In this document: positions 35,036-44,291 of the stretch, one piece after another | How the letters are laid out: every line of letters starts with the position of its first letter | How positions within the stretch are numbered: position 1 is the first letter of the stretch | Source: JAJEFO01 sp965209045 | GTDB taxonomy: Bacteria > Pseudomonadota > Alphaproteobacteria > Rhodobacterales > Rhodobacteraceae | Assembly: GCA_965209045.1 (NCBI GenBank) | Contig: CBDBPW010000001.1 | Location: 1-64,000 of the forward strand | Reading direction: 5' to 3' | Length of the DNA: 64,000 nucleotides | Notes under the pieces: generated by a model | What the model saw: the letters and a program-made list of their open reading frames with translations, nothing else | Database searches by the model: none | What the model was told of the DNA's origin: nothing | Program-made: the position numbers and the translations under genes

Positions 35036-36133
35036 TCAGGCTGTCACGCTTATGCAGTCGTCGCGATCCGGGTCCATCCCGAGCAGCTCGAACGCCCTTT
35101 TCTGCAGCTCGGTCGGCTCGGAGGCCAGCAGGAACCGGCTGTCGGGCCGTCCGGGAAGGGAGGCGTGGTTCAGCGTCAGCGTCCCGAGGTCGGCGAGCAG
35201 CGTCGTGAGGCTGTGGACCGGAAGCCCGTCGGCGGTGCGCTTGTCCGCCGCCTTGGCCTTCGCGCTCTCCGAGACCCTGGCGGGCTCCACCGGGGAGCTC
35301 CGTTGCGCCCGGGCGCCCTCCCGGTCGTCGTCCTCGAACAGGATCGGGGCCAGGTCCCGGCGCATGTGCCACTCCACGTAGTACGCAAGCATGCAAAGGA
35401 ACACATGGGCGCGGACGTGATCCTCCGACCAGACGTGCACGGGCCGGATCCGCAGCCGCGAGGCCTTCATCGTCAGGAACGCGCGCTCCACCCGCGCGAG
35501 ACCCTTGTACGCCTCCACCGCCGCCACCGGCCCGAGCGACGCGGAATCCAGGCTGGTGCGGATCACGTAGACGCCGTCGAGCCGCGCCTCGGCGGCGATC
35601 CGGCCCTCGCGGCGGCGCCAGGAGATGCCGCCGTCCGTGACGTCGATCCCGAAGTGCTTCCCGACCTTGCGGCAGTTGGCGTCCCGGCCCACGCGGCGGT
35701 CGATGGCCTCGCGCCCCTTCAGCCGGCCCGAGCGCACCGACGCCGCGATCGCCTCCAGCGCCTCCTCCGTGGCCTTCAGCAGCTCCTCCCGCTTCCGGGC
35801 CCGCTCCTCCCGCAGCCTCGGGTTCAGGCACACCATCAGCCGCTCGCCGGGGAAGTCCGGGCCCGTGACCTCCGCCACCGCGTCGGGAACCAGCGCCTCG
35901 GGCACGAGCGGGGCCGGGGCGCCGTCCGCGCCCTCCCTCAGCAGCTTCCGGATGTCGCTTGTCTTCAGCGCCGAGATCCAGTCGAGCCCCGCGGGCTCGA
36001 GGTCCTCCCGGATCCGGGCCGTGGTGAGCATGCCCCTGTCGCCCACCAGCGCAACGCGGCCGATGCCGAAGCGCTTGCGGACCTTGTCCACCTGCGAGTG
36101 AACCCCTTCCGGGTTCCCGAGCGGCGGGCGGAA
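35036..36133 (-). pseudogene. IS1634-family transposase, N-terminally truncated
   Basis: About 365 residues match IS1634 transposases: NPEGVHSQVDKVRKRFGI, RVALVGDRGMLTTARI (catalytic Asp region), YKGLARVERAFLTMKASRLR, HVWSEDHVRAHVFLCMLAYY and VEWHMRRDLAPILFEDD. The first 150 or so residues are absent; upstream codons are out of frame. The C-terminus is complete. Confidence 0.85.
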
Positions 36134-36274
36134 CAGCCAAGATCGTCGTCGATGACCTCGGTGCTTGCCTCGACCCAGCCGAGCTGGCGCGCGCGGGCCG
36201 GAGGACCGACTTGGCGAACTCAATTCCCCCGCCGATCAGGTGAGGTTGAGATCCGGTCCTTTTTTGCCCGCCCT

Positions 36275-37165
36275 TCAGCGCGCTCCCGCAGCCTCTAGGG
36301 CCGCGACAATTTCAGTGTGCCCTCTGCTGATTGCTGCCATCAATGCAGGAACGGGGTCGGCTCCTGCTTCCAGTAGCGTGATGACAGCTTCGGCGTGCCC
36401 GTTTTCTGCGGCAACGCGAAGAGCAAATGTCCGGTCTCCGTTCGGATTCGCGCCCGCGTCCAGTAGCAATGCAACGATTTCGGCGTACCCGTTCATGGCG
36501 GCTTGGCCCAGTGCTGCGTTCGGATCTGCGCCTGCGGTCAGCAGCACTGCGACCACGTCAGCATGACCGTTAAATGCGGCTTTTCCGAGCGCTCGTGAAG
36601 GGTAAGGATCCACGCCCGCGTTCAGGAGCAACGTGACTACCCTGGTGTGCCCGAGCTCTGCGGCGGCACCTATTGCACCCGTTGCTACAAGCGGGTCTGC
36701 GCCTGCGCTCAGCAACGCCCTGACGACGTCGACATGTCCGTTTCTTGCGGCGTTGCCCATGACCCGCGAATCGATCAGGACGGACGGGTTCTGACCTGCA
36801 GCCAGAAGCGTCGCAACAATTTCGGCGTGCCCGTTTGTAGCCGCTTCTAACAAGGCGGCGTACACATGTTCGTTGCCGCCCGCATTCAGGAGCAGTTCGA
36901 CAATTGCGCCGTCTCCGCGCTTTGCCAAGTAAATCAATGGACTTGTTCGCTTCTTTGACGAATCTGAAAATCTTAAGTTGGGGTTCGCTCCCGCGTTCAG
37001 ACAGTCGCGCACTTGTTCGATTGTGGCGATTTTGAAGAACCGGTCTTCCAGACCCCAGTGCTTGTGTGGATTCGTCCAAAAGCTGCAGTCGGCTTTCTGC
37101 GCTTCTGCTTGCGCGACAAGCGTGGTGCTCGCGACTGCTGCGAAAATAGATCCAAATTTCTTCAT
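36275..37165 (-). CDS. exported ankyrin-repeat protein
   Basis: This 296-residue protein starts at 37165 (MKKFGSIFAAVASTTLVAQA), preceded by agagga; the open frame continues upstream only into an IS4 fragment. After a signal peptide and CSFWTNPHKHWGLEDRFF there are about eight ankyrin repeats with DAGANPN or SAGADP hallmarks and NGHAEIV/NGHVDVV helices. Third exported ankyrin protein of the window; repeat spacing differs from the 19.5 kb one, so it is not a recent copy. Confidence 0.85.
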   Translation of the reverse strand: MKKFGSIFAAVASTTLVAQAEAQKADCSFWTNPHKHWGLEDRFFKIATIEQVRDCLNAGANPNLRFSDSSKKRTSPLIYLAKRGDGAIVELLLNAGGNEHVYAALLEAATNGHAEIVATLLAAGQNPSVLIDSRVMGNAARNGHVDVVRALLSAGADPLVATGAIGAAAELGHTRVVTLLLNAGVDPYPSRALGKAAFNGHADVVAVLLTAGADPNAALGQAAMNGYAEIVALLLDAGANPNGDRTFALRVAAENGHAEAVITLLEAGADPVPALMAAISRGHTEIVAALEAAGAR

Positions 37166-37239
37166 TGCTCGGTCCTCTGTGTGTGTCGTGTTTGTTGTTT
37201 GCTTCGCGGACACTGGCACATCCGTCCTTCGGCCGCAAT

Positions 37240-38187
37240 TCAGTTGCAGACCGTCAGCGCGGCATCCACAACCTGTGTCTGGTCGCTCCCGCGCGAGGAC
37301 GGTGATGTCGGCGACGTGGGCGGCGGTGACCGCGTCGAAGGAGAGGCACTTGCTCAGGTCGTCGGCGCTGTCCAGCCGGCGGTCCTTTGTTTGGGTGCCA
37401 GTCTTCAGGGTTCTGAACCAGGTTTCGACCGTCCACGTCAAACGGTACCAGCCCAGCACGGTCGTGGCGTGCACGGTGTCGGCCTCCCCCTCCGCAGGGT
37501 GCTCGGTGGCCAGCAGCAGCCAGTGCAGCGGGTCGTCGCCGTCGGCCTCGATCTCGGTGACCGAGACGGCGAACATCAGCAGCAGGTCCACGCCGCGGTC
37601 CCAGCGGCGGCACGATTCCGACCTCCGCCGGATCTAGAAGCGGGCGATGCGCTCCTTGCGCGCGTGGAGCTGCCAGGCCGCCGACCCGAAGCCGATCCCG
37701 CCAAGGACGCCGTGGCACTCCGAGCGGATCCAGCAACGGACCTGGCCACCAGGAGGCCTCGCCCATCCCAGCGAGTGATGCGTCTCCATCATTGCCTCCC
37801 AGAGGCGGCGGTCGTCGCCGTCGCCCACCAGTCGCCGTCGCCCACCAGGTTGAGCGGGACGGGGCCGAGATCCTCCAAAGGGCAGGCGAGCGTGGTGTCG
37901 GGCAGGTCACTGGCCCGAACGGCGGGAGCAGCGGTCGGGTCCAGCACGTCGCGGGCAGACGGAAGCTCGTTCCCGATGCGCTCCGGGAGAGCCGGCAGCG
38001 CCGCCGCCGACAGGCACGGGCGGCCGAGGGCCCTGCGCCGGCCGGTGCGCTCGCACAGTTCGCGATTCCGGGCGTGCCCCGCGACGTCCCCGGAACAAAA
38101 GACGCCGGCAAGCCAGGCAAGAGCGCCTGAATCCAAATGGCGGAGACCGACCTGCATGCCCGCGCCATACAGGAACCGGATCACTCA
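37240..38187 (-). pseudogene. degenerate IS4-type transposase with DUF4338 N-terminus
   Basis: Read on the minus strand, MIRFLYGAGMQVGLRH opens the element. In other frames, GDGDDRRLWEAMMETHHSLG and QVRCWIRSECHGVLGGIGFG, then SAAWQLHARKERIARF-stop, match the DUF4338 (DruA-like) N-terminal domain found on some IS4-type transposases. After a deletion, WYRLTWTVETWFRTLKTGTQ represents the C-terminal DDE domain end. Several frameshifts and a large internal loss make it inactive. Confidence 0.7.
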
Positions 38188-38728
38188 TGAACCGGATCAC
38201 TCATGCAAGTGTGGGACGTTGAAAGCTCCAGAACCGGACAGCAAGACCAAACGCCAGGCGGACAAGCCCGGATACGCGAATCCAGTCACTTAACCCACGC
38301 CGCTGGCATGTTCGCGATACATCGTACTGGCAGAACCGTTGTTCAGAGCGCCATCCAAAGATCAACCTGAACGACCGCGATCCACTTTCTGCAAGAGACT
38401 ATCAGGCGAGGGCCCGGCGTTGTTCAAATTCGCTTAGTGTCGACGTGTAGGCAAAAACTAACGACAATATTGGCTAACGGCCCCAAAAAGTTGGCATCGT
38501 TCATAACCAAATGAGACGCTCCCGAATCCATCCTCTTCTACGCAAAACTCTATTGAACTGTCTTTCACGCGTCAAGCGAGTTTTCTAAGAGAGATTTCGA
38601 CACTGTAAAATCCGAGTGAAGGCTTATCTCCATAGCAGACGTTAAGCGCGACGTGGAAGCCGGTGTCGGACCCGCGATCCGGCCGGGATTGCCAATTGGA
38701 GGACCACACGGGCTAAACGCCTCGACAA
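38188..38728. other. AT-rich region with gene remnant
   Basis: No intact gene. It holds a short minus-strand remnant at 38500-38568 that resembles the C-terminus of the adjacent low-GC gene. Confidence 0.5.
38500..38568 (-). pseudogene. partial tandem copy of the 38729-39142 gene
   Basis: Translation gives VKDSSIEFCVEEDGFGSVSF then GYE. This aligns with the end of the neighbouring protein (GISTTIQFYAEESKSGTVYF then GYE) over 23 positions without gaps. It suggests a former paralogue next to the surviving gene, now reduced to its last codons. Confidence 0.55.
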
Positions 38729-39142
38729 TTAGCCGCCTTCATACCCAAAATAGACGGTGCCACTCTTGCTCTCTTCTGCGTAAAATTGTATTGTTGTGCT
38801 TATGCCGTTAGACCAGTTCGCTATCGCGATGCAATTTACAGTTCTTTTTCTTTTGCGGCCCATTATCCAGTCAATGTCCCTGACTTCGTCAGTTCTTTCT
38901 TTAGGTAAAGCTAATTCCTTTACATCATGTAACGTCAATATTTTCCCAAAAACTTGCTCTTCTTGCTCATCGCTTAACTTAATTATTTCAGGACTTAACC
39001 CTTCGCACGAAGAAGCCATAGTTCGGATTTTTTCATTATGACTTCTGACACCTTTGTTATGAAGTCCGACAGAAATATTATACAAAACGAAAAAAACAAA
39101 GAACAAAATGGAAATTGCCAAGCCCAATTTCATTTGCATCAC
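38729..39142 (-). CDS. membrane-anchored low-GC hypothetical protein
   Basis: This 137-residue protein has an N-terminal hydrophobic anchor (LGLAISILFFVFFVLYNISV) and a soluble domain with SCEGLSPEIIKLSDEQEEQV, RKRKRTVNCIAIANW and a beta-like C-terminus (STTIQFYAEESKSGTVYFGY). The GC is far lower than the surroundings. No known family recognised; the surface suggests a periplasmic effector or immunity-type protein, but this is speculation. Confidence 0.6.
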   Translation of the reverse strand: MMQMKLGLAISILFFVFFVLYNISVGLHNKGVRSHNEKIRTMASSCEGLSPEIIKLSDEQEEQVFGKILTLHDVKELALPKERTDEVRDIDWIMGRKRKRTVNCIAIANWSNGISTTIQFYAEESKSGTVYFGYEGG

Positions 39143-39659
39143 CTATCCACTCGAATTCCTGATACGACAAAATGGGTGCCAGTTCGTAGCGATCAAACAT
39201 TGTTAGTGAAGTCACCGCTTATTCGCCAAGCACAACTAGCCACGCCCATGCCCTACTAGGGCAATTCAATTCAACGGGCGAATCCACTCAGCAGGACGTC
39301 GCATGACACCTTGCACAGACGTGTCAGGACATGGTCAGGTTGTCAATGGGCTCTCTTGTAAGCAACGGGTGAGCAGGCCAAGGAAACATTCAGGTGGTCG
39401 TCACGTGTCATGGCCTAGCCCATTCTTAGCACGCGTCAAAAAGTGTATAGGGATTGGAACAGCCTGCGGCGGCGGAACTTGGCAAGAGGCACTACAAATG
39501 CCGCAATCTGCGGGGCTTTCGTGCCTGTCAGATCACGGTTTTCTTCACGTTCCTCGGAGGTGGGTTCAGTTCCATGCCAGCATACATGTCCATCGCGGCC
39601 TAGAATAGCGCGACGATCAAGGTGGCAGCCGTGTTGCCTTCCGTAATGGGGCCCCCACG
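39143..39659. other. gene-free stretch
   Basis: No convincing gene or repeat; it joins the low-GC gene and the IS110 fragment. Confidence 0.45.
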
Positions 39660-39857
39660 TCAAGCACGGACTCCTGCGCCTGAGCGGCCACAAGGCCCGA
39701 ATCTGGCAATACTGTTCCAGCGCCGGCGGCAAGAGGGCACGGCGAGCGATCCGGGATCGGAAGGCACCTTCGCCTCGTTCACGATCCTGCCATTGGCGCC
39801 GAGCGCGCAAACCGACGTGCTTGCCAGAGACACGTCCAGTCCGATAAAGATTTCCAT
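39660..39857 (-). pseudogene. IS110-family transposase, N-terminal fragment
   Basis: The fragment starts MEIFIGLDVSLASTSVCALG and continues NGRIVNEAKVPSDPGSLA, the N-terminal DEDD-domain strand with the first catalytic Asp. After about 65 codons the frame ends. It is a different IS110 subgroup from the intact element at 23.5 kb. Confidence 0.75.
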
Positions 39858-40213
39858 TGTCGTTGTCCTTTCTGTTGCAAATTGATCAGGAAGCGCTCCC
39901 TCGGGAACGCCTCCGCCACTCACAATAGCACATGTTGTGCGTGGCAAGGACAACGACACCAAACCGGCAACCTACCAGACCCGACCGACGTCGGCCTGAT
40001 TCGCCGCCCCATTACGGCATCTCATCTGGGAGTGTCACTTTCGACCGCTCCGATGCCTCTTCAAGAATGTTACGGGAGACTTGGCGGTTCTGGATGCTGT
40101 ATTCGGGTGGCGTCGGGGACGAACGGACCTGTCCGGCTTTCCTCTCTTGCCAACGTACAAAGGAAGCTGTTGCTGTTGATCCTGTGGCATTTGTGGGCGA
40201 GTCACCTCCAAGG
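39858..40213. other. region downstream of the srf operon
   Basis: It lies between the IS110 fragment and the last operon gene. No gene is supported and no clear rho-independent terminator is visible. Confidence 0.45.
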
Positions 40214-40723
40214 TTAGCTTCCATCGGCCATCAAGGCGCCAAGCACAGATCGAATTGAATCTTGCTCGGCCTCAATCTGGCGGAGGTCGTTCTCGGTCAC
40301 GCTTCCATTGACACTGATTCGCTCGATCCATTCCCTGAGGGCGTGCTCCCTAGCCAAAATACTCTCTACATCCGCACTTGAGGACAAAAGAGTGGATTCC
40401 GAAGCCGCGATCTGTCGGGCAAGAGCTGCCTGCCTTTCGGTCGCCTCGGCAAGGTGCCGCGTCAGCAAGCGCTGTTCCGAAGATTGCTCGTCGGCCAAAC
40501 GACGCAATCGACTGGCCTCACCGTCAAGCAGTGACGCTTCAAGACGCAAACGAGACAGTGTTTGCTCCTTTTCCGCCAAGCAGCTGGAATAGGAGCCGGA
40601 CACGCTGCTAGAAAGCAGTGAGCCAAAACTGACATCCCTGTTCGCTGCCGCGCAGGGATCCTGGTTTGTCTGGCAGCCTGCCACGGCTACCGTTCCAAAG
40701 GCTATGAATGTGGTCAATCGCAT
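40214..40723 (-). CDS. coiled-coil lipoprotein, last gene of srf-type operon
   Basis: This 169-residue protein starts at 40723 (MRLTTFIAFGTVAVAGCQTN), where the lipobox VAVAGC ends the signal peptide. The mature part is largely coiled coil (AEKEQTLSRLRLEASLLDGE, LRRLADEQSSEQRLLTRHLA). It begins 16 bp after the preceding lipoprotein stop, so it is cotranscribed. It is probably anchored to a membrane leaflet facing the periplasm. No known family. Confidence 0.75.
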   Translation of the reverse strand: MRLTTFIAFGTVAVAGCQTNQDPCAAANRDVSFGSLLSSSVSGSYSSCLAEKEQTLSRLRLEASLLDGEASRLRRLADEQSSEQRLLTRHLAEATERQAALARQIAASESTLLSSSADVESILAREHALREWIERISVNGSVTENDLRQIEAEQDSIRSVLGALMADGS

Positions 40724-40739
40724 GGTCACGTTCCTTTGC

Positions 40740-41489
40740 CTAATTTGACACATCTTGGGAAACTCTCTCATGCGTGCCAATCATTGCTCGCTCAATGCGC
40801 TTCAATTGCTCGACATATGTGCGCTTTTCCCTAAGGCGGGCGTCAAGTTCGCCGGTACCGTAACCTTGCCTTTCGTACATCAGTTTAGATTGCTCCAACC
40901 CGGCGACTCGCCGCTCTGCATCTGTCCGCAATCTCGTCACTTCCTTGATGTCCTGTTGCAACGTATTCAATTGGTCTTGCATCTGTCTCTCGGTAACATC
41001 GCCTGCACGATAGGCTGCATGCAATTCGCTTGTGCGCGTGCGTTGCTGATCAAGAACAGCACGAGAAAGGCGGACGTCTCCCTTCAGGTTTTCCGTCTCT
41101 TCCTTCGCGCTGGCCAAATCCGCATCGAGTGTTTCTTGGGACGCGACAAAATTCTGGTTGTTTCTGACCAGATAACCCGCACCAATATAGCCGACGGCAC
41201 TGCCAGCGACGACTGCGGCAGCCGTCTGTTCTTCCGAACAGTCCCTAAGTGCGCAGGCCACGCCTCCTGCCAGGGCACCAAGAAACGCTCCTTGCAAACG
41301 AGCAGACGCATAGTCCCGATCACGATCGCGAAGAGCCTTCTGCTCGGGCGAAAGGTTCCCGCCTCCGGAAACTTGAGAGATGTCAGACAAAACGTTGGCT
41401 TGCGATCCATCAGCGTTGGTTGTGCACCCTGAAACACCTACTGCCATGAGCATCGCGACTGTCGCACAACCCAATTCAGAAAATCTCAC
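40740..41489 (-). CDS. lipoprotein with glycine-rich hydrophobic segment and coiled coil
   Basis: This 249-residue protein has a lipoprotein signal (LGCATVAMLMAVGVSGC). A glycine-zipper-like hydrophobic region follows (LQGAFLGALAGGVACALRDC, AAAVVAGSAVGYIGAGYLV). A long coiled coil (about residues 115-230) includes TENLKGDVRLSRAVLDQQRT. Such a layout fits an envelope scaffold. It lies 38 bp after the FGE-like gene. Confidence 0.75.
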   Translation of the reverse strand: MRFSELGCATVAMLMAVGVSGCTTNADGSQANVLSDISQVSGGGNLSPEQKALRDRDRDYASARLQGAFLGALAGGVACALRDCSEEQTAAAVVAGSAVGYIGAGYLVRNNQNFVASQETLDADLASAKEETENLKGDVRLSRAVLDQQRTRTSELHAAYRAGDVTERQMQDQLNTLQQDIKEVTRLRTDAERRVAGLEQSKLMYERQGYGTGELDARLREKRTYVEQLKRIERAMIGTHERVSQDVSN

Positions 41490-41527
41490 TTTCAGGCCTC
41501 CTTTATGTTTGCAGCCTGTTACGCCAG

Positions 41528-43096
41528 CTACCGTTCCAGCGCAAGACCAATCAATTCATCCGTATTGGCCGGGGGGCTCTCAGCATAGAGGGAAACGTCA
41601 TCGAGGAAATCACTCGCCAATTCCTGAATGCGGCTTTGACCGCTAGCGCGCAATTCCGCCTGGAGCCTGTCGTAGGCAACCGCCAATTCATCGCGTCCGA
41701 CCAAGCTGGAGATACTGTCCAGGCTGCGCCCATAAGATTGCAATGCATCCGTCCGTGTTGGCACTATCCTGGATAGTTCCCGTTCCGCAAATTCGAGGTA
41801 GCCCATGAGCTCTTCCTTCCGAGGCCCATCGGAAAAGTTGCGGAGCCCGGCCTCGGCTTCCGTCCGGACATTCTCGAAACGGTATATGTCCCGCGTGGTC
41901 TCGCGGATGATGGCAACCAGCACCGCTCCATTGGCCAAGTTGGCTCGGAGAGTTTCCAGCTGCAGCTCTCTTGCCTTGCCGCGCTGATGGACAAGCAGTT
42001 GCCGCAAGGAATTCAGAACAGCGACGCGGTTTTGGTCGAACTCTTCCGTGATCATGATGTCAAGAGCGCCAAGCGGATCGTCGACTTCGGAAGGATCTGC
42101 ATCGACGATGGCGTTCCATGCATCATCAAGTGCCGTGAGCCTTTGGTCATCGACGGCGAGATGAACGGAGAGCAGGAACCTTGCCCCAAAAGTGTCTTCT
42201 GCGGTCGCGTGCCCGTCTCCGGCGCCGTACATCGGCCATTCATTTCGCTGTGCCGAACCCATTCGCTCAGCTGCGGTAAGATACGAACCGCCTCTCGTCA
42301 CCAGCCCGCCGACCTGCCCATGACGCCGGCCAGAGGCTATGGCGTTGAACGGCACAAGGATGAGCTCTTCGGCATTGCCGTACATGTCGAACAGGCCAAG
42401 CGGGTTCGCGGCGCGCACACCCACCGGTCGCGCGGCCCCACGAGAAACGGACTGATGCCATGCGTGGGCGTCGATCCCGCCTTGCATCGGGTAGAGCGCC
42501 GCCGCGAAGGCGGCTGGACTCACGGCAGCGCCGCCGCGCGCGGCGTATTCCCACTCCGCCTCGGTCGGCAGGCGCAGGAACCCCGGCGCGGCCCCTTCGC
42601 TCGGCAGATGATCCGGTGCGTTGGTTCGCAGCCATTCGGTGTAGCGCCGTGTCAGGTCGACCGCGTCGAACCAGCTCAGCCCGAGTGCGGGAACTCTCCC
42701 TGCCGACGTAGGCGAATCCGGGCAGTCCCCGAATATGGCACGCTTCTGGTCCTTGGTCAGTTCGTAGCGTGCCAGGAAGTAGGAGCTGCTCGACGCTGCG
42801 GCTGCGCTGAACCCGCCACGCAGATGCGCGTGATGGGCATAGCTGGTGAACCCCGCCGCTTGGTCAAGGGAACCAAGCCTCAGACGTCGGTCGGCCAGCA
42901 AGGAGCTCCCGTCCACGGGAACCTCGATCCTCTGCAAGGCGAATCCCCCGCCACAGGGCATGGGCAGGACGAGATCGGCAGGGTCGCCGTTCTCGGCGGC
43001 CGGATCGTAGAATTCCGGGGACCACGAGATGTCCTGTGCAGCAAGCGCCAATGGCGAGAGCAGAATGAGCGCGACAAACGCAGACAGATTTAACAT
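41528..43096 (-). CDS. exported FGE-sulfatase-fold protein lacking catalytic cysteines
   Basis: This 522-residue protein starts at 43096 with aggagc upstream and a signal peptide (LSAFVALILLSPLALAA). Residues about 95-310 form an FGE-sulfatase domain: ALGLSWFDAVDLTRRYTEWL, LRLPTEAEWEYAARGG (175-189), NPLGLFDMYGNAEEL (231-245) and VTRGGSY (266-272). The two catalytic cysteines of true formylglycine-generating enzymes should follow RGGSYL; here those positions are Thr274 and Met279, so oxidation activity is not expected. The C-terminal 200 residues are helical. It is a likely structural or ligand-binding pseudo-FGE in the periplasm. Confidence 0.85.
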   Translation of the reverse strand: MLNLSAFVALILLSPLALAAQDISWSPEFYDPAAENGDPADLVLPMPCGGGFALQRIEVPVDGSSLLADRRLRLGSLDQAAGFTSYAHHAHLRGGFSAAAASSSSYFLARYELTKDQKRAIFGDCPDSPTSAGRVPALGLSWFDAVDLTRRYTEWLRTNAPDHLPSEGAAPGFLRLPTEAEWEYAARGGAAVSPAAFAAALYPMQGGIDAHAWHQSVSRGAARPVGVRAANPLGLFDMYGNAEELILVPFNAIASGRRHGQVGGLVTRGGSYLTAAERMGSAQRNEWPMYGAGDGHATAEDTFGARFLLSVHLAVDDQRLTALDDAWNAIVDADPSEVDDPLGALDIMITEEFDQNRVAVLNSLRQLLVHQRGKARELQLETLRANLANGAVLVAIIRETTRDIYRFENVRTEAEAGLRNFSDGPRKEELMGYLEFAERELSRIVPTRTDALQSYGRSLDSISSLVGRDELAVAYDRLQAELRASGQSRIQELASDFLDDVSLYAESPPANTDELIGLALER

Positions 43097-43100
43097 CGGT

Positions 43101-44291
43101 TCAGCTCCTGAAGACGACGGCTGGGTCGGTGCGCAGGGCAGCCCTCGTCGCCCATGTGGCGGAAGCCACAACAGAAGACAGCGTGATTGCCGCGGCCGCC
43201 AATGCGTGATAGAGAGGAAAGACAACGAGGCGCTGGCCTTCGCCCAAGGAATGTGCGAAGAGTAACTGAGTCAATTCCGCGACAAGCAAGAACAGCGGGA
43301 CTGCAATCCCGAGCGCGAAAAAGCCTGTGATGGCGGCCTGCAGCACGGGCAGCCGCGCAATTTCTCCCGGAGCGAATCCGATCAACGCAAGTGTCGCCAA
43401 GACTTGCCGCTTGCGTTGCACATCAGCCCAGAAACCAAAGACCAAGGCTGCAGCGAGCCCGACACTTGCGGAAGTCGCAATGACTAGAAGAGCAAGGTTC
43501 AGGTTGCGCCCAAGACGCTCAACGCGCGCAATCTGATTTGCCTGGGAGCGCGTGGAAATGTCGAAGCGCTCGACCAAACGCCTTTCGAGCTTGCCAACCG
43601 CAGAAAGGTCGGTTGCATAAAGCCTCAGACCTTCATGGACGATCGCGCGTCGACTGATGTCGCGGCCATCAAGAACGCCGTATGCGGGAAGAGAATAGCC
43701 TTCGTAGTAGGCTTCGATTGCCTCAAGCCGGACGGTGTCAAGAAAGATCGCCACTCCGGACATCTTCTCCCGGGGCAAGATGCCGGCAACTTCTGCCTCG
43801 ATCAGCATGGGTAAGGGACGGGCTTCGCTGCGCACAATGATTCTGAGGTGGTCTTCGGCGGCAAGGTTGGTCACCTCGGCCAAGAGATGGCTGAGCACGA
43901 CATGCCGCCCGGACGGCGCTGCAAGCCCCTCAAGAAGAGGATCTCCTTCTGCCGATGGAACAGTGAATGCTTCGCGAATTAGCCCGCCCTCGCTGTTCTG
44001 TACAAGAACAAGCCCCCCGATGTTGCGTGTTCTTGGCACGACAAATCCAGTTTCGGGCCAAGAGGAGACTTCGGCGACATCGGCTTCGCTTAGCTCCTCG
44101 TCTCCAAGCGTAGCGACCAGAAGCGCGTCAGGATCGGAGGCGATGTCCAATGTCAGCGCCGAATAGACACCGCTCTTGACGCCATGCAATACCAGAAGCG
44201 GCACAAGCACGCCGCAGATCATGGCTACATTGCAAAGCAAGTACACCCTGTCATGCATCAGGTCCCGCCATGCGAGCGCGAAATAGAGCAT
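43101..44291 (-). CDS. FtsX/MacB-type ABC permease
   Basis: This 396-residue protein has an N-terminal TM helix (VYLLCNVAMICGVLVPLLVL), a periplasmic domain of about 220 residues, and three C-terminal TM helices (LALLVIATSASVGLAAALVF, ITGFFALGIAVPLFLLVAEL, HALAAAAITLSSVVASATWA), the FtsX topology. It overlaps the ATPase stop by one base. Such transporters usually move no small molecule but transmit ATPase energy to periplasmic partners or extrude lipoproteins. Confidence 0.88.
   Translation of the reverse strand: MLYFALAWRDLMHDRVYLLCNVAMICGVLVPLLVLHGVKSGVYSALTLDIASDPDALLVATLGDEELSEADVAEVSSWPETGFVVPRTRNIGGLVLVQNSEGGLIREAFTVPSAEGDPLLEGLAAPSGRHVVLSHLLAEVTNLAAEDHLRIIVRSEARPLPMLIEAEVAGILPREKMSGVAIFLDTVRLEAIEAYYEGYSLPAYGVLDGRDISRRAIVHEGLRLYATDLSAVGKLERRLVERFDISTRSQANQIARVERLGRNLNLALLVIATSASVGLAAALVFGFWADVQRKRQVLATLALIGFAPGEIARLPVLQAAITGFFALGIAVPLFLLVAELTQLLFAHSLGEGQRLVVFPLYHALAAAAITLSSVVASATWATRAALRTDPAVVFRS

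Noticed and set aside
35165..36298. Long plus-strand open frame of 377 codons
   Set aside because: It is the antisense shadow of the IS1634 transposase; its composition is Arg/Pro/His rich and has no family features.
37240..38187. Druantia defence system suggested by the DruA-like domain
   Set aside because: The domain belongs to a broken IS4-type transposase; no other Druantia genes are present.
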